DNA of 13,607 bases from positions 1-13,607 of the forward strand of contig JAKAUD010000232.1 of the NCBI GenBank assembly GCA_021827885.1, in the 5' to 3' direction. The DNA is from Thermoplasmata archaeon (GTDB lineage: Archaea; Thermoplasmatota; Thermoplasmata; Thermoplasmatales; Thermoplasmataceae). Position numbers and translations under genes: made by a program. Of this stretch, positions 1 through 6,128 are shown piece by piece; positions within the stretch are counted from its first letter, which is position 1, and each line of letters opens with the position of its first letter. Below the pieces are notes generated by a model. The model was not told the DNA's origin and did no database searches. It worked only from the letters and a program-made list of their open reading frames with translations.

Positions 1-220
1 TGTTCTTTCCCTTCTCATTGCAAGACTGTTCGAGAAATCCATGAATGATGAGATGACAGTATCCGTGATTTCGGATATGTTATCAGAACTGAAAGCAATA
101 CCTGTCAAAACAGCAGACGGCATAATAACCCTAAGATCGGAATCGGAAAACGCAAGGAATATACTTGATAAGATGAAGATACCATACCCCGGAAAAGTAT
201 TAAATTCCGTACCAACATAA
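1..220 (+). CDS. DDE transposase, C-terminal end (partial)
   Basis: An open frame enters from the left edge (codons in phase with base 2) and ends at TAA 218-220, giving 72 residues. It opens with a hydrophobic helix (VLSLLIARLFEK), then a short Glu/Asp-rich helix and a 'DGIITLRSESENARNILDKMKIPYP' type tail split by small loops. This helix-plus-tail layout resembles the C-terminus of archaeal IS4/IS1634-type DDE transposases, where a final 'ALLIxRxLEKK...' helix follows the last catalytic Glu. The catalytic core lies outside the window, so activity cannot be judged. The family assignment rests on general resemblance only. No terminal inverted repeat could be matched because the other element end is not visible. 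Confidence 0.5.
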   Translation, partial: VLSLLIARLFEKSMNDEMTVSVISDMLSELKAIPVKTADGIITLRSESENARNILDKMKIPYPGKVLNSVPT

Positions 221-290
221 TTTTTGAAGAATTAACATTTCAATCCGTGTAAAAGCACTTCTGCATGAGATTGCCCATTGACCCCCTCTC

Positions 291-320
291 GAAAGTAAAG
301 TGAAAGTACACTAACTTTTC
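291..320. repeat. Imperfect hairpin downstream of the left-edge transposase
   Basis: GAAAGTAAAGTG (291-302) and CACTAACTTTTC (309-320) form an imperfect inverted repeat around the 6-nt loop AAAGTA. It could be a transcription terminator or part of the end of the insertion sequence. The rest of 221-532 shows no convincing gene apart from a very short ORF at 374-475. Confidence 0.3.
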
Positions 321-373
321 CCACCGATAAATAACCAGTGACACCGTTGAATAGCATCTCCAGAAAGAATTTC

Positions 374-475
374 ATGATCGAGGTCTATCGAAACTTAAGC
401 TGGAACAGAGATGTGGAGAAACACAACACTTACGGAAACATGAAAATTCATCATATTGCTGATTCTCAATTATAA
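374..475 (+). CDS. Possible 33-residue ORF or gene fragment
   Basis: ATG 374 to TAA 473-475 encodes 33 residues beginning MIEVYRNLSWNRDV. No good ribosome site precedes it and no family is recognised. The beginning is faintly like the N-terminus of small proteins starting 'xVYRNLxxxxW', so it may be a decayed fragment, but this is a weak impression. It sits between transposase debris and a tRNA, a typical place for gene remnants. Confidence 0.15.
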   Translation: MIEVYRNLSWNRDVEKHNTYGNMKIHHIADSQL

Positions 476-502
476 AGAGATCGCTGTAGGAAGCTAGAAA
501 AC

Positions 503-510
503 ATAAATAA
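503..510 (+). promoter_or_regulatory. TATA box of tRNA-Val
   Basis: ATAAATAA lies 23-30 nt upstream of the mature 5' end of tRNA-Val, the expected position for an archaeal TATA box driving a tRNA with a short leader. Confidence 0.45.
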
Positions 511-532
511 CCTTTATTTTATCAACCCTAAA

Positions 533-604
533 GGGCTCGTAGTCTAGCGGTATGATGTCTCCCTGACACGGAGAAGGTCACCGGTTCGAATCCGGTCGGG
601 CCCA
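533..604 (+). tRNA. tRNA-Val (anticodon GAC)
   Basis: A complete cloverleaf can be folded. The acceptor stem GGGCTCG pairs with CGGGCCC with one G-T wobble. The anticodon stem TCTCC/GGAGA holds the loop CTGACAC, giving anticodon GAC (reads GUC, valine). The T arm is ACCGG-TTCGAAT-CCGGT. The discriminator base is A604 and CCA is not encoded. A TATA-like box stands about 25 nt upstream. The last 16 bases of the gene plus 16 bases of downstream flank recur imperfectly at 3129-3160, as expected when a tRNA 3' end has served as an integration site. Confidence 0.95.
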
Positions 605-620
605 TTTAGAAATATAAGCA
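589..620 (+). repeat. att-like repeat, copy 1 (tRNA-Val 3' end)
   Basis: This 32-bp segment covers the T-arm 3' strand, the acceptor 3' strand and 16 bp of flank. It matches 3129-3160 at 26 of 32 positions, including the uninterrupted block TCCGGTCGGG. Similarity stops immediately on the 5' side, as expected for a tRNA-targeting integration site. Confidence 0.5.
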
Positions 621-636
621 GATCTAATTCTTAATG

Positions 637-662
637 GGTAGGAAGGTAATGGATACCCTGCC
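637..662. repeat. Hairpin between tRNA-Val and the tnpB remnant
   Basis: GGTAG (637-641) pairs with CTGCC (658-662, one G-T) and GGTA (645-648) pairs with TACC (654-657). A 3-nt bulge (GAA) and a 5-nt loop remain, and an A-run follows. It may be the imperfect left-end palindrome of the IS200/IS605 element whose tnpB remnant starts at 792, or a structure ending the tRNA transcript. Sequence alone does not decide. Confidence 0.35.
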
Positions 663-791
663 ACAAAAAACCTATAAGTGACAAACATTTTTCATTATCC
701 AAGTTACGATAATATGAACAAGAAAGCTCAGTTCTTCAGAGAGATGATGAATTGCGAAAGTTTTGTAGAAGTTGGTACATTGCTATTTACA

Positions 792-1206
792 ATGATTAAG
801 GCTCTCAGAGTGCGATTATACCCAAACGAAAACCAGAAGGTTCTTCTGGAAAAGCACTTTGGAGCCAATCGATTCATATGGAACTATTTTCTCCAGAAAC
901 GAACATAATACTATGCTGAAAGCAGGAGGAACGTCAAGGTGCGGATGGATCAACCATGAACTGAAACTATCGGACAGGTTGTTCATCTGCAAGTCGTGTG
1001 GACTCGTCATAGATAGGGATCTGAATGCAGCAATCAATATACGAAATATAGGTCTCATAAAAGTAGGGTTGGACAGACCCGAATTCACGCCCGTGGAGAT
1101 TGAAGCTCTACCCGGAAGGGCAATTTCGGTCGTCGAAACGGGAATCTCCCTGCGTCAGCGGGGAGAGGATGTCACGTATAGTCCAGTCTGCCATAGGCAT
1201 TTTTGA
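792..1206 (+). pseudogene. tnpB: tnpB remnant (IS200/IS605), internally deleted and frameshifted
   Basis: From ATG 792 the frame encodes a typical TnpB N-terminus (MIKALRVRLYPNENQ...) and continues to about codon 38 (GANRFIWNYF), ending at TAA 906-908. The TnpB C-terminus is in the next frame from about base 910: a zinc-ribbon half (CKSCG), the last RuvC motif with its aspartate (DRDLNAAINI), and the usual variable tail ending VETGISLRQRGEDV, with stop at 1204-1206. Normal TnpB proteins are about 370-400 residues, so roughly 250 residues are missing, including RuvC-I, RuvC-II and the first zinc cysteine pair, where only one Cys survives (SRCGWINH). The junction lies near 897-918. The protein cannot be an active nuclease. 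The open frame upstream of 792 (from GTG 678) is taken as chance, because 792 begins the family consensus. Confidence 0.85.
1145..1166 (+). repeat. Right-end hairpin of the tnpB remnant (candidate omega-RNA 3' stem)
   Basis: TCTCCC (1145-1150) pairs with GGGAGA (1161-1166); inside it CTG/CAG can add pairs around CGT. It is followed by GGATGTCACG. A hairpin with a GTCA-containing loop followed by a GTCAC-like end also occurs at the 3' end of the intact TnpB element (11911-11926). The guide-RNA scaffold of TnpB systems normally maps here. That role is established for the family and inferred here. Confidence 0.4.
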
Positions 1207-1211
1207 CAACC

Positions 1212-1415
1212 TTAAGCAACATGCGAAAAACCAATAAAAACCAGTATCACCATAACAATAATATAAATTCGCAGGAACCAGAATACTATCTTGATCTTCC
1301 TGCTAAACTGAACCTTCTTAACATGTATCTTACTATAATCTTCCAACCCCTGCGAAATTATGAACTTTTCAAATTCTTCTTCCCTTACTCCTTTTTTTTC
1401 ATCGTTCATAGACAT
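1212..1415 (-). CDS. Small single-pass membrane protein downstream of the NRAMP gene
   Basis: The ORF encodes 67 residues (64 if the in-frame ATG three codons later is used). A near-perfect ribosome site, GGGGAGG (complement of 1422-1428), stands a few bases before the ATG at 1415, strong support that it is translated. The first 40 residues are charged (KKGVREEEFEKF...). Residues about 44-62 are a hydrophobic helix (VFWFLRIYIIVMVILVFIG), so a tail-anchored protein with a cytosolic N-terminus is likely. It begins 15 bp after the NRAMP stop on the same strand, so the two are probably co-transcribed. No family is recognised. It may be an accessory or regulatory subunit of the transporter, which is inference from position. 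Its 3' end nearly abuts the convergent tnpB remnant. Confidence 0.6.
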   Translation of the reverse strand: MSMNDEKKGVREEEFEKFIISQGLEDYSKIHVKKVQFSRKIKIVFWFLRIYIIVMVILVFIGFSHVA

Positions 1416-1430
1416 TCACATCCTCCCCTA

Positions 1431-2831
1431 TCACAAGAATCCAACCAGGCGGTTAAATACCTTAGGAATGGCAACTGAAATGCCATAAAGCGCATTCATT
1501 ACTATCAGGAAACCAATTATTGAAAATGCGATTATATTCTGCCACCTCTTGTTTACATCCTTCCCCATTATTTCCTTATCATTAAGAAGAAGCAGGAGAA
1601 ATAACATGGCCGCCGGCATAAATATAGTAGCTATGACCTGCACTGTAAGATTAAGATATCCGAGCGGTGCATGTGGAATAAGAGTTATAGATGCCGCCAC
1701 TGCAAGCGCTATGAAACTTGGTATATAAAAGCGAAGACCTTTTCGCGGAGGAAGATTTATGCTTTTTTTCCATCCAAATGCCTCACTGATTGCCCATGAT
1801 GTACTGGCAGATATGGCGATAGCGGCAATGAAACCCGCCTCAATCAGACCCAATGCGAAAAGTTCCATAGGAAAGGTTCCCACTTTTGCTGCAAAGATCT
1901 GCAAAATGTTGTCTATGCCAAGATTCCCGTTGTTATCGGAACCGTACACGGTCATGCCTGTAAGTATTATTATGGCCATAGCAACTGCAACCATGACAGT
2001 CGCTCCGATGAGTGTGTCCCGCTGACCGTATTTTATGTCCTGTTTAGTCATTCCCTTATCTACCACAGAAGATTGTTGAAAGAATAACATCCATGGCGCA
2101 ATGGTTGTACCAAGATTTGCTAATAGGACATAAATGAACAATGAACTCACTCCGCCACTTATTTTCCATGTACCAAAACTTCCAAGAACCTGCCCCCATG
2201 CAGGATGTGGCAGGAAAAATAACAGTGGAATAAATACAAGATTAAAAATCGCTATGAATAGGGAAACCCTCTCCCAGGTATAGTATCTTAAAAAAAGTTG
2301 AATTATTATTACGAGAGATACGAAAATAATAGCAGATATTAGCCGTGGAACCCCGAAGATCGCCATTCCAACTGTAATGCCAATAAACTCTGTAATAAAT
2401 GTCAAAAAATTTGCCACTACAAGGTCTGACAATGAAAATGACCCCCAAAATTTACCATAACGTTTCCAGATAAGTTCAGCGTGCCCTCTGTGTGTAACTG
2501 CTCCCAGTCTTACAGTCATTTCCTGTACGAAATATGCTACCGGAAGCATCAGGACCATAAATGGGATGAAAAAACCAATACCAAAAATCGACCCCGTCTG
2601 GGCATATGTAATAACTCCCCCTGCATCGTTGTCAGCGATCATTACAAGTATTCCCGGACCAATCAGCATGAAAAAGAGTTCCAGTCTTGAAAGACGGGTG
2701 TGTTTTTCACGGTGGTATAAGATGTGGAGTCTGTCCTTTGCTCTATACCTGACCTCCACAGGCAGTGAATCTATCTTCTTTGTGAGCTCGGATCCGGTAT
2801 GTTCAGATGAATGCTTTTTTATGGATGACAT
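1431..2831 (-). CDS. NRAMP-family divalent metal transporter (non-canonical metal site)
   Basis: A 466-residue polytopic membrane protein with about 11 hydrophobic segments after a 50-residue basic, hydrophilic N-terminal tail. TM1 carries GPGILVMIADNDAGG (residues 58-72), at the place of the NRAMP 'DPGN' unwound region. TM6 carries TTIAPWMLFF (242-251), at the place of the canonical 'MPH' motif. The metal-coordinating Met of classical Mn/Fe NRAMPs therefore appears to be Ala, with Asp-Asn-Asp-Ala replacing DPGN. This points to the NRAMP-related branch rather than MntH proper. Established work links loss of the Met to altered selectivity, including Mg2+ transport in NRMT proteins, but the substrate here is unknown. 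GGGGGA precedes ATG 2831 at good spacing. A small ORF overlaps the start by 13 bp and another follows the stop, suggesting a three-gene transcript from the promoter near 3078. Confidence 0.9.
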   Translation of the reverse strand: MSSIKKHSSEHTGSELTKKIDSLPVEVRYRAKDRLHILYHREKHTRLSRLELFFMLIGPGILVMIADNDAGGVITYAQTGSIFGIGFFIPFMVLMLPVAYFVQEMTVRLGAVTHRGHAELIWKRYGKFWGSFSLSDLVVANFLTFITEFIGITVGMAIFGVPRLISAIIFVSLVIIIQLFLRYYTWERVSLFIAIFNLVFIPLLFFLPHPAWGQVLGSFGTWKISGGVSSLFIYVLLANLGTTIAPWMLFFQQSSVVDKGMTKQDIKYGQRDTLIGATVMVAVAMAIIILTGMTVYGSDNNGNLGIDNILQIFAAKVGTFPMELFALGLIEAGFIAAIAISASTSWAISEAFGWKKSINLPPRKGLRFYIPSFIALAVAASITLIPHAPLGYLNLTVQVIATIFMPAAMLFLLLLLNDKEIMGKDVNKRWQNIIAFSIIGFLIVMNALYGISVAIPKVFNRLVGFL

Positions 2832-3034
2832 TTACATTCCCCCATTTTACTTGCTGTGTCGATATTATAATTTCCACAACATAGAATGCTGCAATGCTTA
2901 AAAGAGCCTAAAATTAGTGGATTTTTTTGAAATTCAATTGATGAGAAGCGAAGGCATTGACTGATCGTCGTGGTGTCGAAAGTTAAGATAGCCCACACTA
3001 AAAGCACACTGAGAATTATCTGGTGGTTCATCAT
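2819..3034 (-). CDS. Small hydrophobic leader ORF upstream of the NRAMP gene
   Basis: The ORF encodes 71 residues. It starts at tandem ATG codons (3034) directly behind GGAGGATGA, an excellent ribosome site, and about 40 nt downstream of a strong TATA box. The N-terminus (MMNHQIILSVLLVWAILTF) is one hydrophobic helix or signal anchor. The rest is polar with five cysteines, four of them close together near the C-terminus. The stop lies inside the first codons of the NRAMP gene (13-bp overlap), consistent with translational coupling. Low complexity and odd composition after residue 45 mean the C-terminal part may be a frameshifted remnant. It could be a small transporter-associated membrane protein, a leader peptide, or a decayed gene. 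No family is recognised. Confidence 0.45.
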   Translation of the reverse strand: MMNHQIILSVLLVWAILTFDTTTISQCLRFSSIEFQKNPLILGSFKHCSILCCGNYNIDTASKMGECKCHP

Positions 3035-3071
3035 TCATCCTCCTTCACCTTCCTTTTTTGGGATGATTCCA

Positions 3072-3088
3072 TTGTATATATTGGTTTG
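3072..3088 (-). promoter_or_regulatory. Promoter (BRE/TATA) of the NRAMP operon
   Basis: On the minus strand the sequence reads AAACCAATATATACAA, a purine-rich BRE followed by a TATA box. Transcription should start near 3050, about 15 nt before the small ORF at 3034. It lies only some 15-40 bp from the att-like repeat. Confidence 0.6.
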
Positions 3089-3128
3089 TTGAGCTATAAT
3101 GGCATGCGCGGAACAGTGAAAGAAAATA

Positions 3129-3160
3129 AATCCGGTCGGGTCCGTTTATAGCTATAAGTA
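3129..3160 (+). repeat. att-like repeat, copy 2 (displaced tRNA-Val 3' end)
   Basis: This segment matches 589-620 at 26 of 32 positions. TCCGGTCGGG is identical, then TCCGTTTATAGCTATAAGTA stands against CCCATTTAGAAATATAAGCA. No tRNA 5' half precedes it, so it is not a gene. Three explanations are possible: an attR-type scar, an old partial tRNA duplication, or chance, the last being least likely given the shared flank. Confidence 0.5.
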
Positions 3161-3302
3161 GTCCATAAGATCACAATTCCCGAAGGAGTTGAACATTCTA
3201 GATTCATAGCATGTGAAAGTTCATTGGGAGCGGCATCCCTAATTTTGTTTGATTTCTTGCCTAAATGTTATTATAGAAATCAAAAATGGTCTGGTGAATT
3301 TC

Positions 3303-3785
3303 ATGTTTAGGAGGATTAATTATAAATCAGTGTCTCCAGAACTGTATGAAACAATGCTAGGTTTTTCGAAATTTCTGGCTAAAAGTACCCTTGAACAAAG
3401 CCTTGTTGATCTAATAGAGATAAGAGCATCCCAGATAAATGGGTGTGCATGGTGCCTGGATATGCATACCAAGGATGCAATGGCATCCGGTGAATCTCCT
3501 CAGAGAATTTTTCTTCTAAACGCATGGCAGGAATCCCCTCAATTCACTAACCGTGAAAAAATGGCACTTAAATGGACGGAAGCAGTTACGTTGATTTCCG
3601 AGGGCAACATAAGTGACGAACTTTTCAAGGAAGTCAGTAAAGAATTTAACGATGTCGAACTTGTAGAATTAACCGGAGCCATTATAGCCATAAATTCATG
3701 GAACAGGGCTAACATTGCATTTCAGATGATCCCTGGAGAATATGTATCAAAAAGGAAGAAAGATAAGGGCCGTAGCAAGAATTAG
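3303..3785 (+). CDS. AhpD-like / carboxymuconolactone decarboxylase family protein
   Basis: The protein has 160 residues from ATG 3303. The frame is open further upstream, but 3303 is preferred because GGTGA stands 7-11 nt before it and the family homology begins here. The all-helical CMD fold is indicated by the signature INGCAWCLDMHTKDA (residues 45-59), in which Cys48-x-x-Cys51 and His55 form the AhpD-type redox site. Downstream helices (MALKWTEAVTLI; ELTGAIIAINSWNRANIAF) match the conserved CMD helix pattern. Related proteins act as small peroxidase or disulfide reductases against organic peroxides. The substrate and reducing partner here are unknown. Length fits the single-domain family (about 150 aa). 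The tail is strongly basic (SKRKKDKGRSKN). It is a single gene, convergent with the phosphohydrolase operon. A weak TATA-like TTATTATAG lies near 3268-3276. Confidence 0.88.
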   Translation: MFRRINYKSVSPELYETMLGFSKFLAKSTLEQSLVDLIEIRASQINGCAWCLDMHTKDAMASGESPQRIFLLNAWQESPQFTNREKMALKWTEAVTLISEGNISDELFKEVSKEFNDVELVELTGAIIAINSWNRANIAFQMIPGEYVSKRKKDKGRSKN

Positions 3786-3942
3786 TCAATATACCATTTA
3801 TTATACAATTTGCTTTGAATTACGGATTTTCAACAAATGTGGACGGGAATTCCTCTCTCGCAATATGGGGGATGAGAACAAGTGAGAGTATTTTACCGCT
3901 ATCGAGATGCTGCTCAGTCCCCTGTCAGACAGAAGTGAATTT

Positions 3943-5223
3943 TCATGGAACCTCCCTTGAAAAAAGGGGGACAAGCATCTCTTCACTATTCAACCCTCCA
4001 TGTACGCCTATCATTGTGTCGCTGTCGTTTCTGGAATCAATAAGTTTCATAGAGGAATCAAAAATGCTTGCCGAATTCTTTGGTATCAATACAATGTCAC
4101 TTAGAAAACTTATGTCCTCTATCATACGTGTCGGAGTTCCGAAAAATCCCTCTGCCCTCAGCTCCTTGCTTGGGATAGGAATAAAGTATTTTTCATATTT
4201 CTTTGTCAGGTAACCTAAAGTGGTTTCCATCTGACCATCTTTAACCCTTAAGAATGAAGCTCTTGGATCGCCGACAGCGGGTGCACTTAGGAGCAATTTC
4301 AATTTTGGATCCGCAGAAAGGTCTATTTTTTGCCTCTCTTCAAGAACTGTATGACCATGATCCGCGGATATTGAGATGAACGTGTTTTTAGGCAGTCCTG
4401 AGGTTCTCAGCAGTTGCTCTTCAAGCAACATGAAAATCGACTCAATTTCATGGGCAGTATCTGGTGTGTATGGTCCGATCTTGTGTGATATCGTATCTAT
4501 GGTAGAGATGTAGCAAAAGTGGAAGGTTCTTCTCTTTGCAGCCGATAAATTTCTCTTAAGAGATGTAATCATTTGGGAAATTGAAAGATAGGGCGATATT
4601 CTTGCCCCCTTTCCGGTAATCCTGGTAAGGCCGCTATTTCTAATTGCATACGGCAGATATAGGAAGGGATGGACATCGTTTTCTTGAAGCCTGTCGTAAA
4701 TGGTTCCATGATCCTCGATCCATGGCATTTCATAGCCATTATCGAGGAGGCAATGTTCCTTTCTTCCAAGGGGCGTCAATGAGATCATGTTGCAAACGGT
4801 TCCTGCATCAGGAATATATGATGTGTATCCCAGAATCCTGTGGTCAATCGGGTGCATGTTTGTATGATAAGTTACGGTTGCGGTTGATGTTGTAGACGGA
4901 AAAACGCTTGTTATCAGATCAAACCCAGAATTATCAGTGAATTTGTTCAAATATTTCATGTTGTATTTTTCTAATGAATGCTTAATTGTGGAAAAACCAA
5001 ACCCGTCAAGCAGGAAGAATATAAAGTGATCGGGATTCCCATTTAACCAATTCTTACGATTTTCTGCTCTTTGCCACTTGCCTATACCAAAATTTGCCAA
5101 TATCATGCTGGGTATGTCCGCGATGCATCCGTTTCCAAAAGCGGGCTTCAATAAATCCATATGGCGGCTCCACCTATATCCATCAATTATTGTGCTAAAG
5201 TCTTCCTGCAAGACATTTTTCAC
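3943..5223 (-). CDS. Alkaline-phosphatase-superfamily phosphohydrolase (nucleotide pyrophosphatase/phosphodiesterase type)
   Basis: The protein has 426 residues and no signal peptide, so a cytosolic location is likely. The bimetal centre is complete by motif. Asp73 is in FFLLDGFGFS. The nucleophile Thr region FPSTTSTATVT (108-118) is followed by the HPIDHRILGY element typical of type I phosphodiesterases. Asp243 and His247 are in STIDTISHK, Asp288 and His289 in SADHGH, and His408 in GVHGG. These enzymes hydrolyse phosphomonoesters or diesters through a phospho-Thr/Ser intermediate with two Zn2+. The actual substrate (nucleotide, sugar phosphate, or phosphonate) cannot be told. Its ATG overlaps the stop of the upstream HAD gene by 4 bp (ATGA), so the two are translationally coupled. 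It ends 157 bp from the convergent AhpD-like gene; that gap contains the short palindrome CTGTCAGACAG (3920-3930 region) and no gene. Confidence 0.9.
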   Translation of the reverse strand: MKNVLQEDFSTIIDGYRWSRHMDLLKPAFGNGCIADIPSMILANFGIGKWQRAENRKNWLNGNPDHFIFFLLDGFGFSTIKHSLEKYNMKYLNKFTDNSGFDLITSVFPSTTSTATVTYHTNMHPIDHRILGYTSYIPDAGTVCNMISLTPLGRKEHCLLDNGYEMPWIEDHGTIYDRLQENDVHPFLYLPYAIRNSGLTRITGKGARISPYLSISQMITSLKRNLSAAKRRTFHFCYISTIDTISHKIGPYTPDTAHEIESIFMLLEEQLLRTSGLPKNTFISISADHGHTVLEERQKIDLSADPKLKLLLSAPAVGDPRASFLRVKDGQMETTLGYLTKKYEKYFIPIPSKELRAEGFFGTPTRMIEDISFLSDIVLIPKNSASIFDSSMKLIDSRNDSDTMIGVHGGLNSEEMLVPLFSREVP

Positions 5224-5984
5224 TCATTATCGCCCCCAGATTTGAGCTTTTCTAAGAGTTCCGAAAACGATGTTATTTCAACAAAATTTACATCCTCAGT
5301 TTTGTCCTTCTGTAAGTTATTAAACCAAACCGGAATGATTCCGGCGTTTGCCGCCCCAATTATATCATGGGAAAAAGAGTCTCCAACCATTATAACTCTT
5401 TCCGGATTCACCTCCAGGATTTCCAAAGCCCTTTCAAAAAGTGTATTGCTGGGTTTCATCTCGTCAGCATTCATTGGGGTGAGTACTATGTCTACATAAT
5501 CATGAAGTTTTAGGCGGGTTAATGTTTTTAACTGTATCTGTGGGTTTCCATTTGTTATAATGGCTACAGGAACTTTGTATTCGCTGCATAACTTGAGAAG
5601 GTTTATTGCATTGTGCAATAGCCTCCTTTTTTTCCAGAAAACCTTCCAGAATAAATTGTCATAATGTACTACCTCATCCTCGGTTGAATTCCAGCCATGC
5701 CGTTTTAAGATCTCATTCATCCTCAATCTTCCATCGTTTTTACATGAAATTTCCTTGTTGAATAATCGAGGTAGGCTCTGCGAAAGCAATTCCCTGAAAT
5801 CTTTCTCCAATTCTTCCAGTCCTGTTTCATGAAGTCCTGGAATTTTCTCCCTGACTGAGTCGAGCCCCGCAAGAACCGCTTCTCTATAGCTTACAAGTGT
5901 ATCGTCCATATCAATGAACAAAGCCTGGAGTTCCCTGATGTTCGGGATTATCTCACTATCCGGAGATTCCTTTGTAAAACTCAT
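5220..5984 (-). CDS. HAD-superfamily phosphatase (subfamily IA, YjjG/PGP-like)
   Basis: The protein has 254 residues and all four HAD motifs. Motif I is FIDMDDT (nucleophile Asp25, acid/base Asp27), motif II is IITNG (Thr144), motif III is Lys177 in DEMKPS, and motif IV is MVGDSFSHD (Asp202, Asp207). A helical C1 cap (about residues 35-125) lies between motifs I and II, which marks subfamily IA. Such enzymes dephosphorylate small phosphorylated metabolites such as phosphoglycolate, nucleotides or sugar phosphates. The K-P-S-N-T-L-F context is common to phosphoglycolate/nucleotidase types, but the substrate is not assigned. It is the first gene of a two-gene operon; its last four bases overlap the downstream phosphohydrolase start. 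ATG 5984 lies about 24 nt from a TATA box (ATTTATTTA, 6004-6012), so the transcript is probably leaderless. Confidence 0.92.
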   Translation of the reverse strand: MSFTKESPDSEIIPNIRELQALFIDMDDTLVSYREAVLAGLDSVREKIPGLHETGLEELEKDFRELLSQSLPRLFNKEISCKNDGRLRMNEILKRHGWNSTEDEVVHYDNLFWKVFWKKRRLLHNAINLLKLCSEYKVPVAIITNGNPQIQLKTLTRLKLHDYVDIVLTPMNADEMKPSNTLFERALEILEVNPERVIMVGDSFSHDIIGAANAGIIPVWFNNLQKDKTEDVNFVEITSFSELLEKLKSGGDNE

Positions 5985-6003
5985 ATGTTGATAACGGTCA
6001 CAT

Positions 6004-6013
6004 ATTTATTTAA
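6004..6013 (-). promoter_or_regulatory. TATA box for the HAD/phosphohydrolase operon
   Basis: The minus strand reads TTAAATAAAT, centred about 24 nt before ATG 5984, with A-rich sequence (AAAACA) upstream as a BRE. The spacing implies a leaderless mRNA. Confidence 0.5.
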
Positions 6014-6059
6014 TGTTTTCACTATAGAAAAAATATAAAAAATAGAGGCAGGTAGATAT

Positions 6060-6075
6060 CTATATAGCTATATAG
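6060..6075. promoter_or_regulatory. 16-bp perfect palindrome in the divergent promoter region
   Basis: CTATATAGCTATATAG is a tandem pair of an 8-bp palindrome and is itself a perfect palindrome; GATATC directly precedes it. It lies between the minus TATA box (about 6008) and the plus TATA box (about 6094), where a shared operator would be expected. AT-richness makes chance occurrence possible. Confidence 0.35.
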
Positions 6076-6083
6076 TTTATTTT

Positions 6084-6100
6084 CCAAACATATATATACA
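6084..6100 (+). promoter_or_regulatory. BRE/TATA promoter of the ECF operon
   Basis: CCAAACATATATATACA combines a BRE-like CCAAAC with an extended TATA box. A start site about 25 nt on would fall near 6118-6122, giving a leader of about 10 nt before ATG 6129. No folded leader or riboswitch fits in that space. Confidence 0.55.
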
Positions 6101-6128
6101 ACAAAATTGATAATGTAATGAGATAAAA

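Larger units (their letters stand above)
533..3160. mobile_element. Putative tRNA-Val-associated island
   Basis: The segment is bounded on the left by intact tRNA-Val and on the right by a partial copy of its 3' end. It contains a deleted tnpB, an NRAMP-like transporter and two small ORFs. No tyrosine integrase gene or fragment is present, so the element would be a passenger-only or decayed integrant. The repeat identity (26/32) is modest and an old tRNA duplication is an alternative. The boundary call is inference. Confidence 0.3.

Noticed and set aside
678..791. In-frame extension upstream of the tnpB remnant (GTG 678)
   Set aside because: The TnpB consensus starts at ATG 792, and the 38 upstream codons match nothing recognised and look like chance open frame.
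3801..3986. 61-codon minus-strand ORF overlapping the phosphohydrolase 3' end
   Set aside because: It overlaps the well-supported gene in another frame, has no ribosome site and shows no family features.
6014..6128. Possible riboswitch (for example TPP) ahead of the ECF operon
   Set aside because: The promoter places the transcript start near 6120, leaving about 10 nt of leader. No CTGAGA or other riboswitch core is visible.
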